Shown here piece by piece: positions 25,580 through 34,123 of a DNA stretch of 64,000 bases (position 1 is the first letter of the stretch; every line of letters starts with the position of its first letter). Under the pieces are notes generated by a model, which made no database searches, had not been told where the DNA came from, and saw only the letters and a program-made list of their open reading frames with translations. A program made the translations under genes and the position numbers. Location of the stretch: contig AZIN01000003.1 of NCBI GenBank assembly GCA_000511875.1, positions 87,034 through 151,033 of the forward strand, read 5' to 3'. Origin of the DNA: Gammaproteobacteria bacterium MOLA455 (GTDB lineage: Bacteria; Pseudomonadota; Gammaproteobacteria; Pseudomonadales; Porticoccaceae).

Positions 25580-27409
25580 ATGTTCGGTTTTTTTGAACGT
25601 CTGGTCGACCCATTTCCGGGTGTTACACCCAAGCAACCGCCCCGCGGAATCTACCAATTCTGCCGCCACCACGTGCGCGGTATGGAGCGCTGGCTGATAC
25701 TGATGGCGGTATTGACTGCTATTACTGCCATTTCTGAGGCCATGTTAATTGGCATTCTGGGCCAGGTTGTGGATTGGCTGGCCACTAGTAATCCGGAAAC
25801 GTTTTTTGCCGACACCTGGCAGACCCTGTTGGCTATGTCGGTGTTTATGTTGCTGGTTATTCCTCTGGCGAATGCAGGGCGTTCTCTGGTGGTACATCAG
25901 ACGCTCATGGGTAACCTGCCCATGTCGGTGCGCTGGCAAGCTCACCGCTATCTGTTAAATCAGAGCTATGGTTTTTTTCAGAACGAATTTAGCGGACGTA
26001 TTGCCACCAAGGTGATGCAGACCTCTCTCGCTGTGCGCGACACAGTAATGAAGTTGCTCGATGTTATTCTGTTTGTGATTATCTATGTGGTGACCACGTT
26101 ATTGCTAGTGGCCAATGCTGATCCACGCCTAGTTGTCCCGCTGTTAATTTGGCTGCTGATTTATATCGCCGTGCAACGGCACTTTGTGCCACGAATGAAA
26201 AATATCGCCACACTGCAGGCCGATGCCCGCTCGATGATGACCGGTCGTATTGTTGACAGTTACACCAACATAATCACACTGAAGCTGTTTTCTCATAGTT
26301 CGCGGGAGTCCGCCTATGTGAAAGAAGGCATGAGCGAGTTTCTCGATACTGTGCATCCACAGATGCGCTTGGTGACCAAACTCAATATCACGCTGTGGAC
26401 ATTGAACATGTGCTTGGTGTTCAGCACGGCGGCGCTGGGTATCTACCTCTGGGTCAACGGTGCCATTACCCCTGGTGCCATTGCCATTGTGATGAGTATG
26501 GCGATTCGCTTGACCGGCATGTCGCACTGGATTATGTGGGAGATCAGCAGCCTGTTTGAAAATATTGGCACGGTTCAAGACGGCATTAATACCATCTCGA
26601 TTCCCCAGACTATCACCGATTCAGACTCGGTCTCGGATCTAGAGATCGGGCAGGGAGAGATTCAATTTAAGGATGTATATTTCGCCTATAACAATGACGA
26701 CGTGGTCTTTGATAATCTCAACCTGACCATTGCCGGGGGTGAGAAAGTCGGTATTGTCGGTCGCAGTGGGGCCGGTAAGTCGAGCCTGGTTAATCTGCTA
26801 CTACGATTCTTTGATATCCAGAGCGGTAAGCTGACCATTGATCAGCAGGAGCTGCGCAATGTCTCCCAAGATAGTCTGCGCGCCAATATTGCCATGGTGA
26901 CTCAGGACACCTCGCTGCTCCATAGATCAGTGCGGGAAAATATTATGTTTGGGCGCCCGGACGCCAGCGAAGAGCAAATGATTGAAGCCGCCAAGCGCGC
27001 CCAGGCCCATGAGTTTATTCTCAGCCTGCGCGACAACACCGGCCGCCATGGTTACGATGCCCATGTGGGTGAGCGGGGCGTTACTCTCTCTGGTGGTCAG
27101 CGTCAGCGCATTGCTATTGCCCGAGTGCTATTAAAAGATGCACCCATTCTGGTACTCGATGAAGCCACCTCGGCACTGGATTCTGAAGTTGAAGCGACTA
27201 TTCAGCAGAGCCTCAATCAACTGATGGAGGGCAAAACGGTGATTGCCATCGCCCACCGCCTCTCCACTATCGCCGCTATGGACAAGCTTATTGTGTTTGA
27301 TCAGGGGGTGATTGTTGAGCAGGGCACTCACCAACAACTGCTTGCTGCCAATGGCCTTTACGCCAATCTCTGGAGTCACCAGTCCGGTGGCTTCCTCGGT
27401 CTTGAATAA
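25580..27409 (+). CDS. ABC exporter, fused permease and ATPase
   Basis: A 609-aa half transporter of the multidrug/lipid type. Six membrane helices span about residues 30-330; the ATPase domain has Walker A GRSGAGKSS (near 393), Q-loop VTQDTSLLHRSVRENIMFG, signature LSGGQRQRIAIARVLLKD, Walker B ILVLDEATSALD and the switch His in AIAHRLSTIAAMDK. It probably works as a homodimer exporting a lipophilic compound. Its start is 94 bp from the divergent M6 peptidase start. The yheS gene follows after 21 bp on the same strand, so the two may share a transcript, though functionally unrelated. Confidence 0.88.
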   Translation: MFGFFERLVDPFPGVTPKQPPRGIYQFCRHHVRGMERWLILMAVLTAITAISEAMLIGILGQVVDWLATSNPETFFADTWQTLLAMSVFMLLVIPLANAGRSLVVHQTLMGNLPMSVRWQAHRYLLNQSYGFFQNEFSGRIATKVMQTSLAVRDTVMKLLDVILFVIIYVVTTLLLVANADPRLVVPLLIWLLIYIAVQRHFVPRMKNIATLQADARSMMTGRIVDSYTNIITLKLFSHSSRESAYVKEGMSEFLDTVHPQMRLVTKLNITLWTLNMCLVFSTAALGIYLWVNGAITPGAIAIVMSMAIRLTGMSHWIMWEISSLFENIGTVQDGINTISIPQTITDSDSVSDLEIGQGEIQFKDVYFAYNNDDVVFDNLNLTIAGGEKVGIVGRSGAGKSSLVNLLLRFFDIQSGKLTIDQQELRNVSQDSLRANIAMVTQDTSLLHRSVRENIMFGRPDASEEQMIEAAKRAQAHEFILSLRDNTGRHGYDAHVGERGVTLSGGQRQRIAIARVLLKDAPILVLDEATSALDSEVEATIQQSLNQLMEGKTVIAIAHRLSTIAAMDKLIVFDQGVIVEQGTHQQLLAANGLYANLWSHQSGGFLGLE

Positions 27410-27430
27410 TTTACTGGTAATAACCTCAAT

Positions 27431-29377
27431 ATGATTACATTAACTGACATCGAGCTGCGTCGCGGCACTAAAGTATTGCTGCAAGACGCTGAACTCGTCG
27501 TCCACCCAGGCCAACATATAGGTATTATCGGTGCCAATGGCAGCGGCAAGTCGAGCCTATTCAAATTGCTGATGGGAAAAATTAGCGCCGATGCCGGTGA
27601 GTTATTTATTCCCCAAGACTGGCGTGTTGCCCATATGGCACAGGAATTAGCCAACTCAGAGAGCAGTGTTGTGGACTTTGTCCTCGATGGCGATCCGCAG
27701 ATTCGCAAGATTGAGCGCGCTATCGAAAAAGCCTTAGCCGATGAAAATCACGATCGCCTGGCTCTCGAATATGAAAAGTTAGATAACGCCAATGGCTTTG
27801 ATGCCCATTATCGTGCCGAGCAGTTGTTGCATGGTTTGGGATTTGACCAGTCAGAGCTCGACCGCCCAGTTAACAGTTTTTCAGGCGGCTGGCGCATTCG
27901 TTTAAATCTGGCCCAGGCCTTAATGAGCCCATCGGATCTAATGTTGCTCGATGAGCCGACCAATCACCTGGATTTGGATGCCACGCTCTGGTTAGAGCAG
28001 TGGTTAAAAAGCTATACCGGAACACTGCTGATTATTTCACATGATCGCGATTTTATTGATAATGTTGTGGACCGTATTGTTCATGTGGAACATTGCAAAA
28101 CCAACGCCTACAAAGGCAATTATTCGACCTTTGAGCGTGTCCGTGGTGAACGTTTGGCATTGCAACAGGCGAGTTTTGAAAAACAGCAAAAACGTCGAAA
28201 AGAAGTTGAAGAATTTATTACCCGTTTTAAAGCCAAAGCATCAAAAGCCAAACAGGCTCAAAGTCGGGTAAAAGAATTAGCGCGCATGGAAGATATTGCG
28301 CCGGCGCATATAGATTCACCGTTCTACTTTAGTTTTGCGCAGGGCAAAAAAGCTCATAGTGCACTGGCTAATATAAGTCAGGGAGATTTGGGTTACGACG
28401 GAAAAACTATTTTGTCCCATGTTAATTTTGATCTTCATCCGGGAACCCGCATCGGGTTGTTGGGGCCAAATGGTGCCGGTAAATCTACCTTGATAGCCAG
28501 TTTAACCGGCGACCTGGATCTGCTTAGTGGCGAGAGAGTTTATGGTGAAAATGTAAAAATCGGCTATTTCGCACAGCATCAGTTAGAAGTTCTAGACTTG
28601 CAGGCCAGCGCATTTTTACATCTTCAGCGCATCAGCCCAAAATCTACAGATCAAGAGTTGCGAAATTTTCTCGGTGGATTTGATTTTCATGGTGACAAAG
28701 CATTGGAGCCGATTAAGGCATTTTCCGGCGGTGAAAAAGCGCGCGTTGCCCTGGCTCTAATTGTTTGGCAAAAGCCCAATCTATTGTTGCTCGATGAGCC
28801 CACTAACCATTTGGATTTGGAAATGCGCCATGCCTTGACTCTTGCACTGCAGAGTTATGAAGGTGCCTTGGTGGTGATTTCTCACGATCGACATCTACTG
28901 CGTAATACTGTTGATGAATTTTATTTGGTTGCAGATGGCACCGTTAAGGAATTTGAGGGCGATCTAAAAGATTATCAGCAATGGCTCAAAAACTTTAACC
29001 GTGTTCCTATAGAGTCGGGCCAAAAAAATGTCGATCAAAGTAATCCAATAATTAAAGACATTATCGAACCCGCTGCTCCAGTCGATGTTCTCAGTGCCGC
29101 CGAAAAAAAACGTCAGCGACAGCAGTCTGCTGATGTGCGTAAAACTCTTGCGCCCCTTAGCAAAAAATCCTCACAGTTGGAAAAGAAAATAGAAAAACTT
29201 CATGGGCAGCTAAAAGAAATAGAGCTGCGTTTGGCTGAGACTGATTTATATCAGGACATTAACAAACAGGTTTTAAAAGACCAGCTTGTCCTACAGGCTG
29301 AAATTAAAAAGTCGATATCCGAAAATGAAGAGCAGTGGTTTGATATCCAACAGCAGGTTGAGCAACTCAGTAGCTAG
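27431..29377 (+). CDS. yheS: ABC-F ribosome-associated ATPase YheS
   Basis: A 648-aa ABC-F protein (E. coli YheS 637 aa). First module: GANGSGKSSLFKLL, FSGGWRIRLNLAQALM, LLLDEPTNHLDLDATLWLEQWL. Second: GPNGAGKSTLIASL, FSGGEKARVALALIVW, LLLDEPTNHLDLEMRHAL. The linker (RRKEVEEFITRFKAKASKAKQAQSR) is the P-site tRNA interaction motif region. The C-terminal extension is a charged coiled coil (about residues 555-648), typical of YheS and Uup. Such proteins act on stalled or problematic ribosomes. It is the second ABC-F factor in this window besides ettA. Confidence 0.93.
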   Translation: MITLTDIELRRGTKVLLQDAELVVHPGQHIGIIGANGSGKSSLFKLLMGKISADAGELFIPQDWRVAHMAQELANSESSVVDFVLDGDPQIRKIERAIEKALADENHDRLALEYEKLDNANGFDAHYRAEQLLHGLGFDQSELDRPVNSFSGGWRIRLNLAQALMSPSDLMLLDEPTNHLDLDATLWLEQWLKSYTGTLLIISHDRDFIDNVVDRIVHVEHCKTNAYKGNYSTFERVRGERLALQQASFEKQQKRRKEVEEFITRFKAKASKAKQAQSRVKELARMEDIAPAHIDSPFYFSFAQGKKAHSALANISQGDLGYDGKTILSHVNFDLHPGTRIGLLGPNGAGKSTLIASLTGDLDLLSGERVYGENVKIGYFAQHQLEVLDLQASAFLHLQRISPKSTDQELRNFLGGFDFHGDKALEPIKAFSGGEKARVALALIVWQKPNLLLLDEPTNHLDLEMRHALTLALQSYEGALVVISHDRHLLRNTVDEFYLVADGTVKEFEGDLKDYQQWLKNFNRVPIESGQKNVDQSNPIIKDIIEPAAPVDVLSAAEKKRQRQQSADVRKTLAPLSKKSSQLEKKIEKLHGQLKEIELRLAETDLYQDINKQVLKDQLVLQAEIKKSISENEEQWFDIQQQVEQLSS

Positions 29378-29493
29378 CCCGGAGCCTAAGGTCTGTGTGG
29401 TCTGTCAAATAAAAAGTCGGTGTTTACACTGGCTGTATTGATAGTAAGTTGGTAGCATGGTCCATCGTATGAAATTATAAATTGGACGTTTCG

Positions 29494-29997
29494 ATGTTTA
29501 ATGTTAAAAAAGATAGGGACACTAGTCGGTCTGTACTTAAAAAGTCATCTCGTGGGTCAAGCGAAACCCTCAAGCGAGCGTCGGTATCTATTGGAGGTAA
29601 AGCTATGATTGGTCCAACAGTTGTTATAGACGGAAACATTACCAGTGCTGAAGATTTAATTGTCGAAGGAAAAGTGTCAGGCACCATTTCTGCCACTGGT
29701 CATGAAGTTACAGTAGGTGAGTCAGGTCAGCTGAAAGCCAATATCAGCGCAAAAATTGTGCGTATTGAAGGTAAGGTTGAAGGTGACATTTCCGCTGGCG
29801 AAAAAGTTATTATTTCAAAATCCGGTGATGTGCTTGGCAATATAGATGCGCCGCGGGTCAACTTAGAAGATGGTGCCAAATTTAAAGGTAGCATTGAGAT
29901 GGACCCAGAAGAGCAGCCCGGCATCAAGGCTGTTGCCAACGCTAAAGCAGATCTATTTCCAGGTGCTGCAACCTCCGAAAAATCCAGCGTTTCCTAA
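29494..29997 (+). CDS. Bactofilin (polymer-forming cytoskeletal protein)
   Basis: A 167-aa bactofilin from the ATG at 29494 (GGA site 8 bases upstream; a TTG at 29482 is also in frame). The central right-handed beta-helix spans about residues 35-140 with repeated hydrophobic/glycine steps: VVIDGNITSAEDLIVEGKVSG, IVRIEGKVEGDISAGEKV, ISKSGDVLGNI. The flanks are short and disordered: a basic, Ser-rich N-terminus that could bind membrane, and an Ala-rich tail. Bactofilins polymerise without nucleotide and place cell-wall or polarity factors. The next gene, 44 bp on, is an unknown partner. Confidence 0.92.
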   Translation: MFNVKKDRDTSRSVLKKSSRGSSETLKRASVSIGGKAMIGPTVVIDGNITSAEDLIVEGKVSGTISATGHEVTVGESGQLKANISAKIVRIEGKVEGDISAGEKVIISKSGDVLGNIDAPRVNLEDGAKFKGSIEMDPEEQPGIKAVANAKADLFPGAATSEKSSVS

Positions 29998-30041
29998 ACG
30001 ACGATTAGCTAACAGTGTTTAGGTCGCGGGTTGAAAATAAC

Positions 30042-30683
30042 ATGGCACTATCTGCCAGTTCTCAGGACTATGCCCTGTGCACAACGTTGCACAGTAATCT
30101 CGTTGCGGCGGCCCTCGATTCACCCCAGGCTGATAAGCATTTAGTGGTTCTCGATGTGGGTATGGCTATGGCGGCCACGGTAAACTTTTTCAGCCAGTTC
30201 AAAAGTAAATTATTTTTTTTGGATCTCTACTCAGAAGCATTTGTCACTGAGATCAGTGAAGACATCAGTCACCAAGAGCTAGTGTCCCTGTTCCGCCAGG
30301 CACTCAATATCCCCGACAATTGCACTATTGATATTTGTTTGTTCTGGGATTTTTTTAATTATCTCGACGGCACTCTGATCAAGGCTTTTATCGAGGCGTT
30401 GCAGCCCTACGTCGCCGAGCACACCAGGGGCTTTGGTGTCGGGTCTCTCAACTCTCGCTGCCAGCTACCCAACTCCTGTTATGGCTTAATGGCAAGTGAC
30501 ACCTTGACTCAGTGTCCGCGCAGCGACCAACAGCGCCCAGTCTATCCCCACTCACAGCGCGATCTTAAAGGCTATCTCGACTACTTCGAAATCAATAAGA
30601 GCCGTCTTATGTCAGATGGTCGGGTCGAATATTTGATTACTCGATGTAACGATTCTCAATTGGTTAAAAAACCGATTTTTTGA
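30042..30683 (+). CDS. Unknown protein, degenerate methyltransferase-like fold
   Basis: I do not recognise a named family. The protein is 213 aa from the ATG at 30042; an in-frame GTG at 30015 would add 9 residues, and neither has a strong ribosome site. The order HLVVLDVGMAMAATVNFFSQ, KLFFLDLYSE and ICLFWDFFNYLDGTLIKAFIEALQPYV resembles motif I, the acidic end of strand 2 and the motif IV-VI part of a class I SAM-dependent methyltransferase, but the glycine-rich loop is not preserved. Loss of SAM binding is possible. Position right after the bactofilin suggests a linked job, perhaps as an accessory. It contains six cysteines, several in the last third. Confidence 0.65.
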   Translation: MALSASSQDYALCTTLHSNLVAAALDSPQADKHLVVLDVGMAMAATVNFFSQFKSKLFFLDLYSEAFVTEISEDISHQELVSLFRQALNIPDNCTIDICLFWDFFNYLDGTLIKAFIEALQPYVAEHTRGFGVGSLNSRCQLPNSCYGLMASDTLTQCPRSDQQRPVYPHSQRDLKGYLDYFEINKSRLMSDGRVEYLITRCNDSQLVKKPIF

Positions 30684-30816
30684 GCGCCAGCCCGAGACTA
30701 TTTGGTTACACTGCGTTGTTTTTTATGAGCACAGACTCTATTCATAGGGCCATTTCGCATTCAGCGCTAAGCTCACATAATAATAGCCGCTTATTAAATG
30801 GCGGCAGGGGAGACAT

Positions 30817-31533
30817 ATGAAGCAGGCAATTATCGTTGGCGCCAGTTCCGGGCTAGGTTATGAGTTGGCAATTCAGTTGGCAGACAAAGGTTATCAGTTG
30901 GGTGTGATGGGTCGCCGCGAAGCGCTGCTCAATGAGTTGGTAGAGAAATTGCCGGGCAGCCATTTTGTCCAAGCTACAGATGTGACTAACGCGGAACAGT
31001 CCCAGTCAGAATTAGAAGATTTGATTGCCCGCATGGGGGATGTAGAGCTTATCGTTCTGAGTTCCGGTGTCGGCCTGTTTGAGCATAAACTTGAATGGGC
31101 CGCTGAACGGGAAATGATCGATGTGAATGTCCGCGGTTTTGCAGCGCTGACGATTGTTGCCATGGAGCACTTTACCCAGCGCGGTGCAGGGCATTTGGCT
31201 GGTATCTCCTCGGTGGCCGCGCATATTTTTGGTGCCAAGACTGTCACCTATCACGCCACCAAAGCCTTTGTTTCAAACTATCTCGCCGGTATGCGTCAGC
31301 GCGCCATTAGAAGCGGGCTACCTATAACCGTTACAACCATTGAACCGGGCTTTGTAAAAACACCGATGGTACATGGTAATCCCCTGTGGATGGCGCCAGT
31401 GGCAAAGGGCGTTGCCCAGATGGTCACTGGTTTATTGAAAAAGAAAAACCATATCTTTATTACTAAACGCTGGCGCTACGTAGCCTTTGTGGCCGATTTA
31501 ATGCCTCACTGGTTGCTGCGTAAGTTTTTGTAA
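30817..31533 (+). CDS. SDR family oxidoreductase
   Basis: A classical short-chain dehydrogenase/reductase, 238 aa. Cofactor motif GASSGLGYELA (residues 8-18), then an Arg in GRREALLN that suggests NADP(H), the NAG-type turn altered to LSSGVGLFE, catalytic Ser in GISSVAAHIFG, and YHATK for Tyr and Lys. The C-terminus (VADLMPHWLLRKFL) is hydrophobic and could touch membrane. Ribosome site AGGGGAG precedes the ATG. Substrate unknown. It is a single gene with about 130 bp upstream and 74 bp downstream to azlC. Confidence 0.88.
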   Translation: MKQAIIVGASSGLGYELAIQLADKGYQLGVMGRREALLNELVEKLPGSHFVQATDVTNAEQSQSELEDLIARMGDVELIVLSSGVGLFEHKLEWAAEREMIDVNVRGFAALTIVAMEHFTQRGAGHLAGISSVAAHIFGAKTVTYHATKAFVSNYLAGMRQRAIRSGLPITVTTIEPGFVKTPMVHGNPLWMAPVAKGVAQMVTGLLKKKNHIFITKRWRYVAFVADLMPHWLLRKFL

Positions 31534-31607
31534 CAAGTGCCTGTGTGTTGGGCTAATGTAAAAACTTATATTGTTGTTTTCACCCCCAGCCAACCAGTGA
31601 ATAGATC

Positions 31608-32324
31608 ATGAGCGCTATAAAGCGAGCCCTAAAAATTGCCACCCTGCGAGGGGTGATGGATATGCTGCCTCTGAGTCTGGCTGTGCTGCCCTGGGGTATA
31701 TTATTTGGCTCCCTGGCTGTGCAGCGGGGTTTTAGTTGGCTTGAGGCGCAGCTGTTTTCAGGGATTATATTTGGCGGTGCGGTTCAGATTGTCACTGTGG
31801 AATTAATCGCTGATAACAGTTCGCTGTTCACTGTGTTGTTTACAGCCTTTATTATTAGTTCCCGGCACTTTCTCTACGGTCTGTCTCTGCGCGAGCGCCT
31901 CAGTCCTCAGCCCCTGCGCTGGCGTCTAAGTCTTGGTTTTCTGCTTACCGATGAATTGTTCGCGTTGTCGGGTCACCGCCGTGCCTATCTCGGAAAATTG
32001 CGCCTCTATTATGGCTTAGCTGCCGGCGGCAGTTTTTATTTGGCCTGGAATCTGTGGACCTTCGTCGGTATTGTTGCAGGTGCCTCGCTCCCTGATCTAA
32101 CTGATTTAGGCTTGGATTTTGCTATTGCGGCTACCTTTATCGCTCTAGTGGTTCCCGGTATTAAATCCCTAGCGACGCTGGCGGCGGTGTTGACCGCTGC
32201 CACAGTCTCGGTAGTTTTCACGCTGTGGCATTTTGAGTTGGGGCTTATCTGTGCGGCCCTTCTGGCCATGGTGGTCGGCTTTATAGTGAATAAACTCAGC
32301 GGTCAATGGAGAGGTGGATCGTGA
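31608..32324 (+). CDS. azlC: AzlC family branched-chain amino acid exporter subunit
   Basis: The large subunit (238 aa) of an AzlCD/YgaZH exporter, which moves branched-chain amino acids (or methionine) out of the cell. The family N-terminus DMLPLSLAVLPWGILFGSLAVQRGFSWLEAQLFSGIIFGG is clear, and SSRHFLYGLSLRERL follows near residue 85. About five to seven membrane helices. Its stop overlaps the azlD start as GTGA, so both are translated together. Confidence 0.9.
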   Translation: MSAIKRALKIATLRGVMDMLPLSLAVLPWGILFGSLAVQRGFSWLEAQLFSGIIFGGAVQIVTVELIADNSSLFTVLFTAFIISSRHFLYGLSLRERLSPQPLRWRLSLGFLLTDELFALSGHRRAYLGKLRLYYGLAAGGSFYLAWNLWTFVGIVAGASLPDLTDLGLDFAIAATFIALVVPGIKSLATLAAVLTAATVSVVFTLWHFELGLICAALLAMVVGFIVNKLSGQWRGGS

Positions 32325-32632
32325 CTTTGCTAACTATTCTGTTGCTCGCTGGTATTACTTTTGCCACTCGCTATCTGTTTCTTGAGGGCAGACTGCCAGT
32401 TCGTCTCGGGCCTAATCTACGTTTGCTGCTCAGTTACAGCGGCCCCTCTGTGTTGGCCGCTATTCTTGCGCCGATATTATTTGTGCGCCGTGAGCAGCTT
32501 GATTTAAGTCTATCTAATCCCTATCTCTGGGGTGCCGCGGCAGCTGTAACTGCCGCCTATAAAACAGGCAATATTTACTGGACGATTGGCGCTGGCATGC
32601 TAGTCTTTATTGCAGTTGGCCAGTTAATTTAG
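32321..32632 (+). CDS. azlD: AzlD family exporter small subunit
   Basis: A 103-aa partner of AzlC with four membrane helices. The start is taken as GTG 32321, in a 4-base overlap with the azlC stop and with a GGAGAGG site 7 bases before; ATG 32306 is in frame but lies inside that site. Typical segments are TFATRYLFLEGRLPVRLGPNLRLLLSYSGPSVLAAI and the C-terminal TIGAGMLVFIAV. It is needed with AzlC for transport of branched-chain amino acids. Confidence 0.88.
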   Translation: MTLLTILLLAGITFATRYLFLEGRLPVRLGPNLRLLLSYSGPSVLAAILAPILFVRREQLDLSLSNPYLWGAAAAVTAAYKTGNIYWTIGAGMLVFIAVGQLI

Positions 32633-32800
32633 CCTTCGAGTTTATCAATTGCCTTTGCTCGGAACGCTGCGGTCACGGAAACCCGACCTTTTGTCAGCAG
32701 AATTACCCTTTCGCAATGCACAATAAATCATAATTGGAATGTGATGGCCGCGAAATGTTAACGGCTGAAGAGATTCACTAAACCTTAAAGAGCTCCGATT

Positions 32801-33943
32801 ATGATTCCACGTACCCTATATGATTCCGACCACGATATGTTCCGCGACACAGTGCGTAAATTTCTTCAGGCTGAGGCAGTGCCGCATCATGATCAGTGGG
32901 AAAAAGATGGCATGGTCAGCGACGATATCTGGTTGAAGGCTGGTGAACAGGGTTTTTTATGCCCCACTGTGCCTGAAGAGTATGGCGGTGTTGGCGTTGA
33001 TTTTCGCTACAACTGTATTGTTAATGAAGAGATTGGTCACGCCGGTTGTACCGGGTTAGGCTGGACTCTGCACTCGGATATCGCGGTTCCCTATATAGTG
33101 CGCTATGGCAGTGAAGAGCAGAAGCAGCGGTATTTGCCCCGCTGCGTTTCCGGTGAACTGATTACAGCTATTGCGATGACAGAACCCAGTGCCGGTTCAG
33201 ATCTGCAGGGCACTAAAACCACTGCAGTTCTCGACGGTGATGAGTGGGTCTTGAATGGTTCGAAGACATTTATTACCAACGGGCAGAAATCCGGTTTGGT
33301 GATTGTTGTGGCTAAGACTGACGTGAATGCGGGTTCTAAAGGAATTAGTCTGTTTTTAGTTGAAGCGGGCACGCCTGGATTCACCAAGGGTCAAAATCTC
33401 GAGAAGTTGGGACTAAAAGCGCAGGATACCTCTGAGCTATTTTTCCAGGATGTGCGGATTCCCAAAGACAACCTGCTCGGTGAAGAGGGGCGTGGTTTTG
33501 TCTATCTGATGCAGGATCTGCCTCAGGAGAGACTCTCAGTGTCAGTTACTGCCAACGGTATGTGTCAGGCAGTAATGCAGTCCACTGTCGACTATGTCAA
33601 AGAACGTAAAGCCTTTGGGACCAATGTTGCTTCGTTCCAGAATACACAGTTTAAACTTGCTGAGTTATCTGCAGAGGTGAGCTGTGCTGAGGTGTTTTTG
33701 GATCGCTGCACTGAGCTGTTGCTTGAAGATAAATTGGATACAGTGACGGCTTCAAAGCTCAAATTACTGACCACTGATCTGCAGTGTAAGGTTGCGGATG
33801 AATGTTTGCAGCTGTTTGGCGGCTGGGGTTATATGTGGGAATACCCTGTTTGTCGCGCCTTTGCTGATGCGCGAGTGCAGCGTATTTATGCGGGTAGCAA
33901 TGAGATTATGAAGCTGATTATTTCTCGTGATTTGTTGAAATAA
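32801..33943 (+). CDS. Acyl-CoA dehydrogenase-like protein, catalytic Glu apparently replaced
   Basis: A 380-aa acyl-CoA dehydrogenase fold flavoprotein. FAD and substrate motifs are kept: AIAMTEPSAGSDLQGT (124-139), WVLNGSKTFITNG (149-161), RKAFGTNV and FGGWGYMWEYP (339-349). Two positions can hold the catalytic base in this family. The MCAD-type site (YEGT) is Tyr-Ala-Gly-Ser here (363-366), which points to the LCAD-like subgroup. In that subgroup the base lies on helix G just before YVKERKAFG, usually in an ExT pattern; here the pattern is QST with Gln260. So the dehydrogenase base may be absent. It could be an FAD-binding non-dehydrogenase or use another residue. It stands alone with no beta-oxidation gene beside it. 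Confidence 0.85.
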   Translation: MIPRTLYDSDHDMFRDTVRKFLQAEAVPHHDQWEKDGMVSDDIWLKAGEQGFLCPTVPEEYGGVGVDFRYNCIVNEEIGHAGCTGLGWTLHSDIAVPYIVRYGSEEQKQRYLPRCVSGELITAIAMTEPSAGSDLQGTKTTAVLDGDEWVLNGSKTFITNGQKSGLVIVVAKTDVNAGSKGISLFLVEAGTPGFTKGQNLEKLGLKAQDTSELFFQDVRIPKDNLLGEEGRGFVYLMQDLPQERLSVSVTANGMCQAVMQSTVDYVKERKAFGTNVASFQNTQFKLAELSAEVSCAEVFLDRCTELLLEDKLDTVTASKLKLLTTDLQCKVADECLQLFGGWGYMWEYPVCRAFADARVQRIYAGSNEIMKLIISRDLLK

Positions 33944-33960
33944 CAGTTTGATCAAGGCCA

Positions 33961-34112
33961 CAGCCATCTCGACCTCCACTCATGTAACCCCTACTGCAGT
34001 GGAGGGATCTCCCTCGACAGGCAGTAGACTAATAATGTTGTAAGGTCTCAATCGAGGTAGGTGCCATCCGGCAAAGAGATCCTCGGCTTCGCGCAGGATG
34101 ACAGTGAGCGGA
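33961..34112. repeat. Dispersed intergenic repeat, copy 2
   Basis: The left half has ATCTCGACC, an inner TCCACT/AGTGGA pair and GGAGGGATCT; the right half has AGAGATCCTCG followed by CAGGATGAC. These match, in inverted order, the pattern CGACC..GTGGAGGGATCT - AGATCCCTCGA..CAGGA seen at 37693-37764. The element sits between the ends of two convergent genes. Confidence 0.6.
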
Positions 34113-34123
34113 GCCGACCAGCC

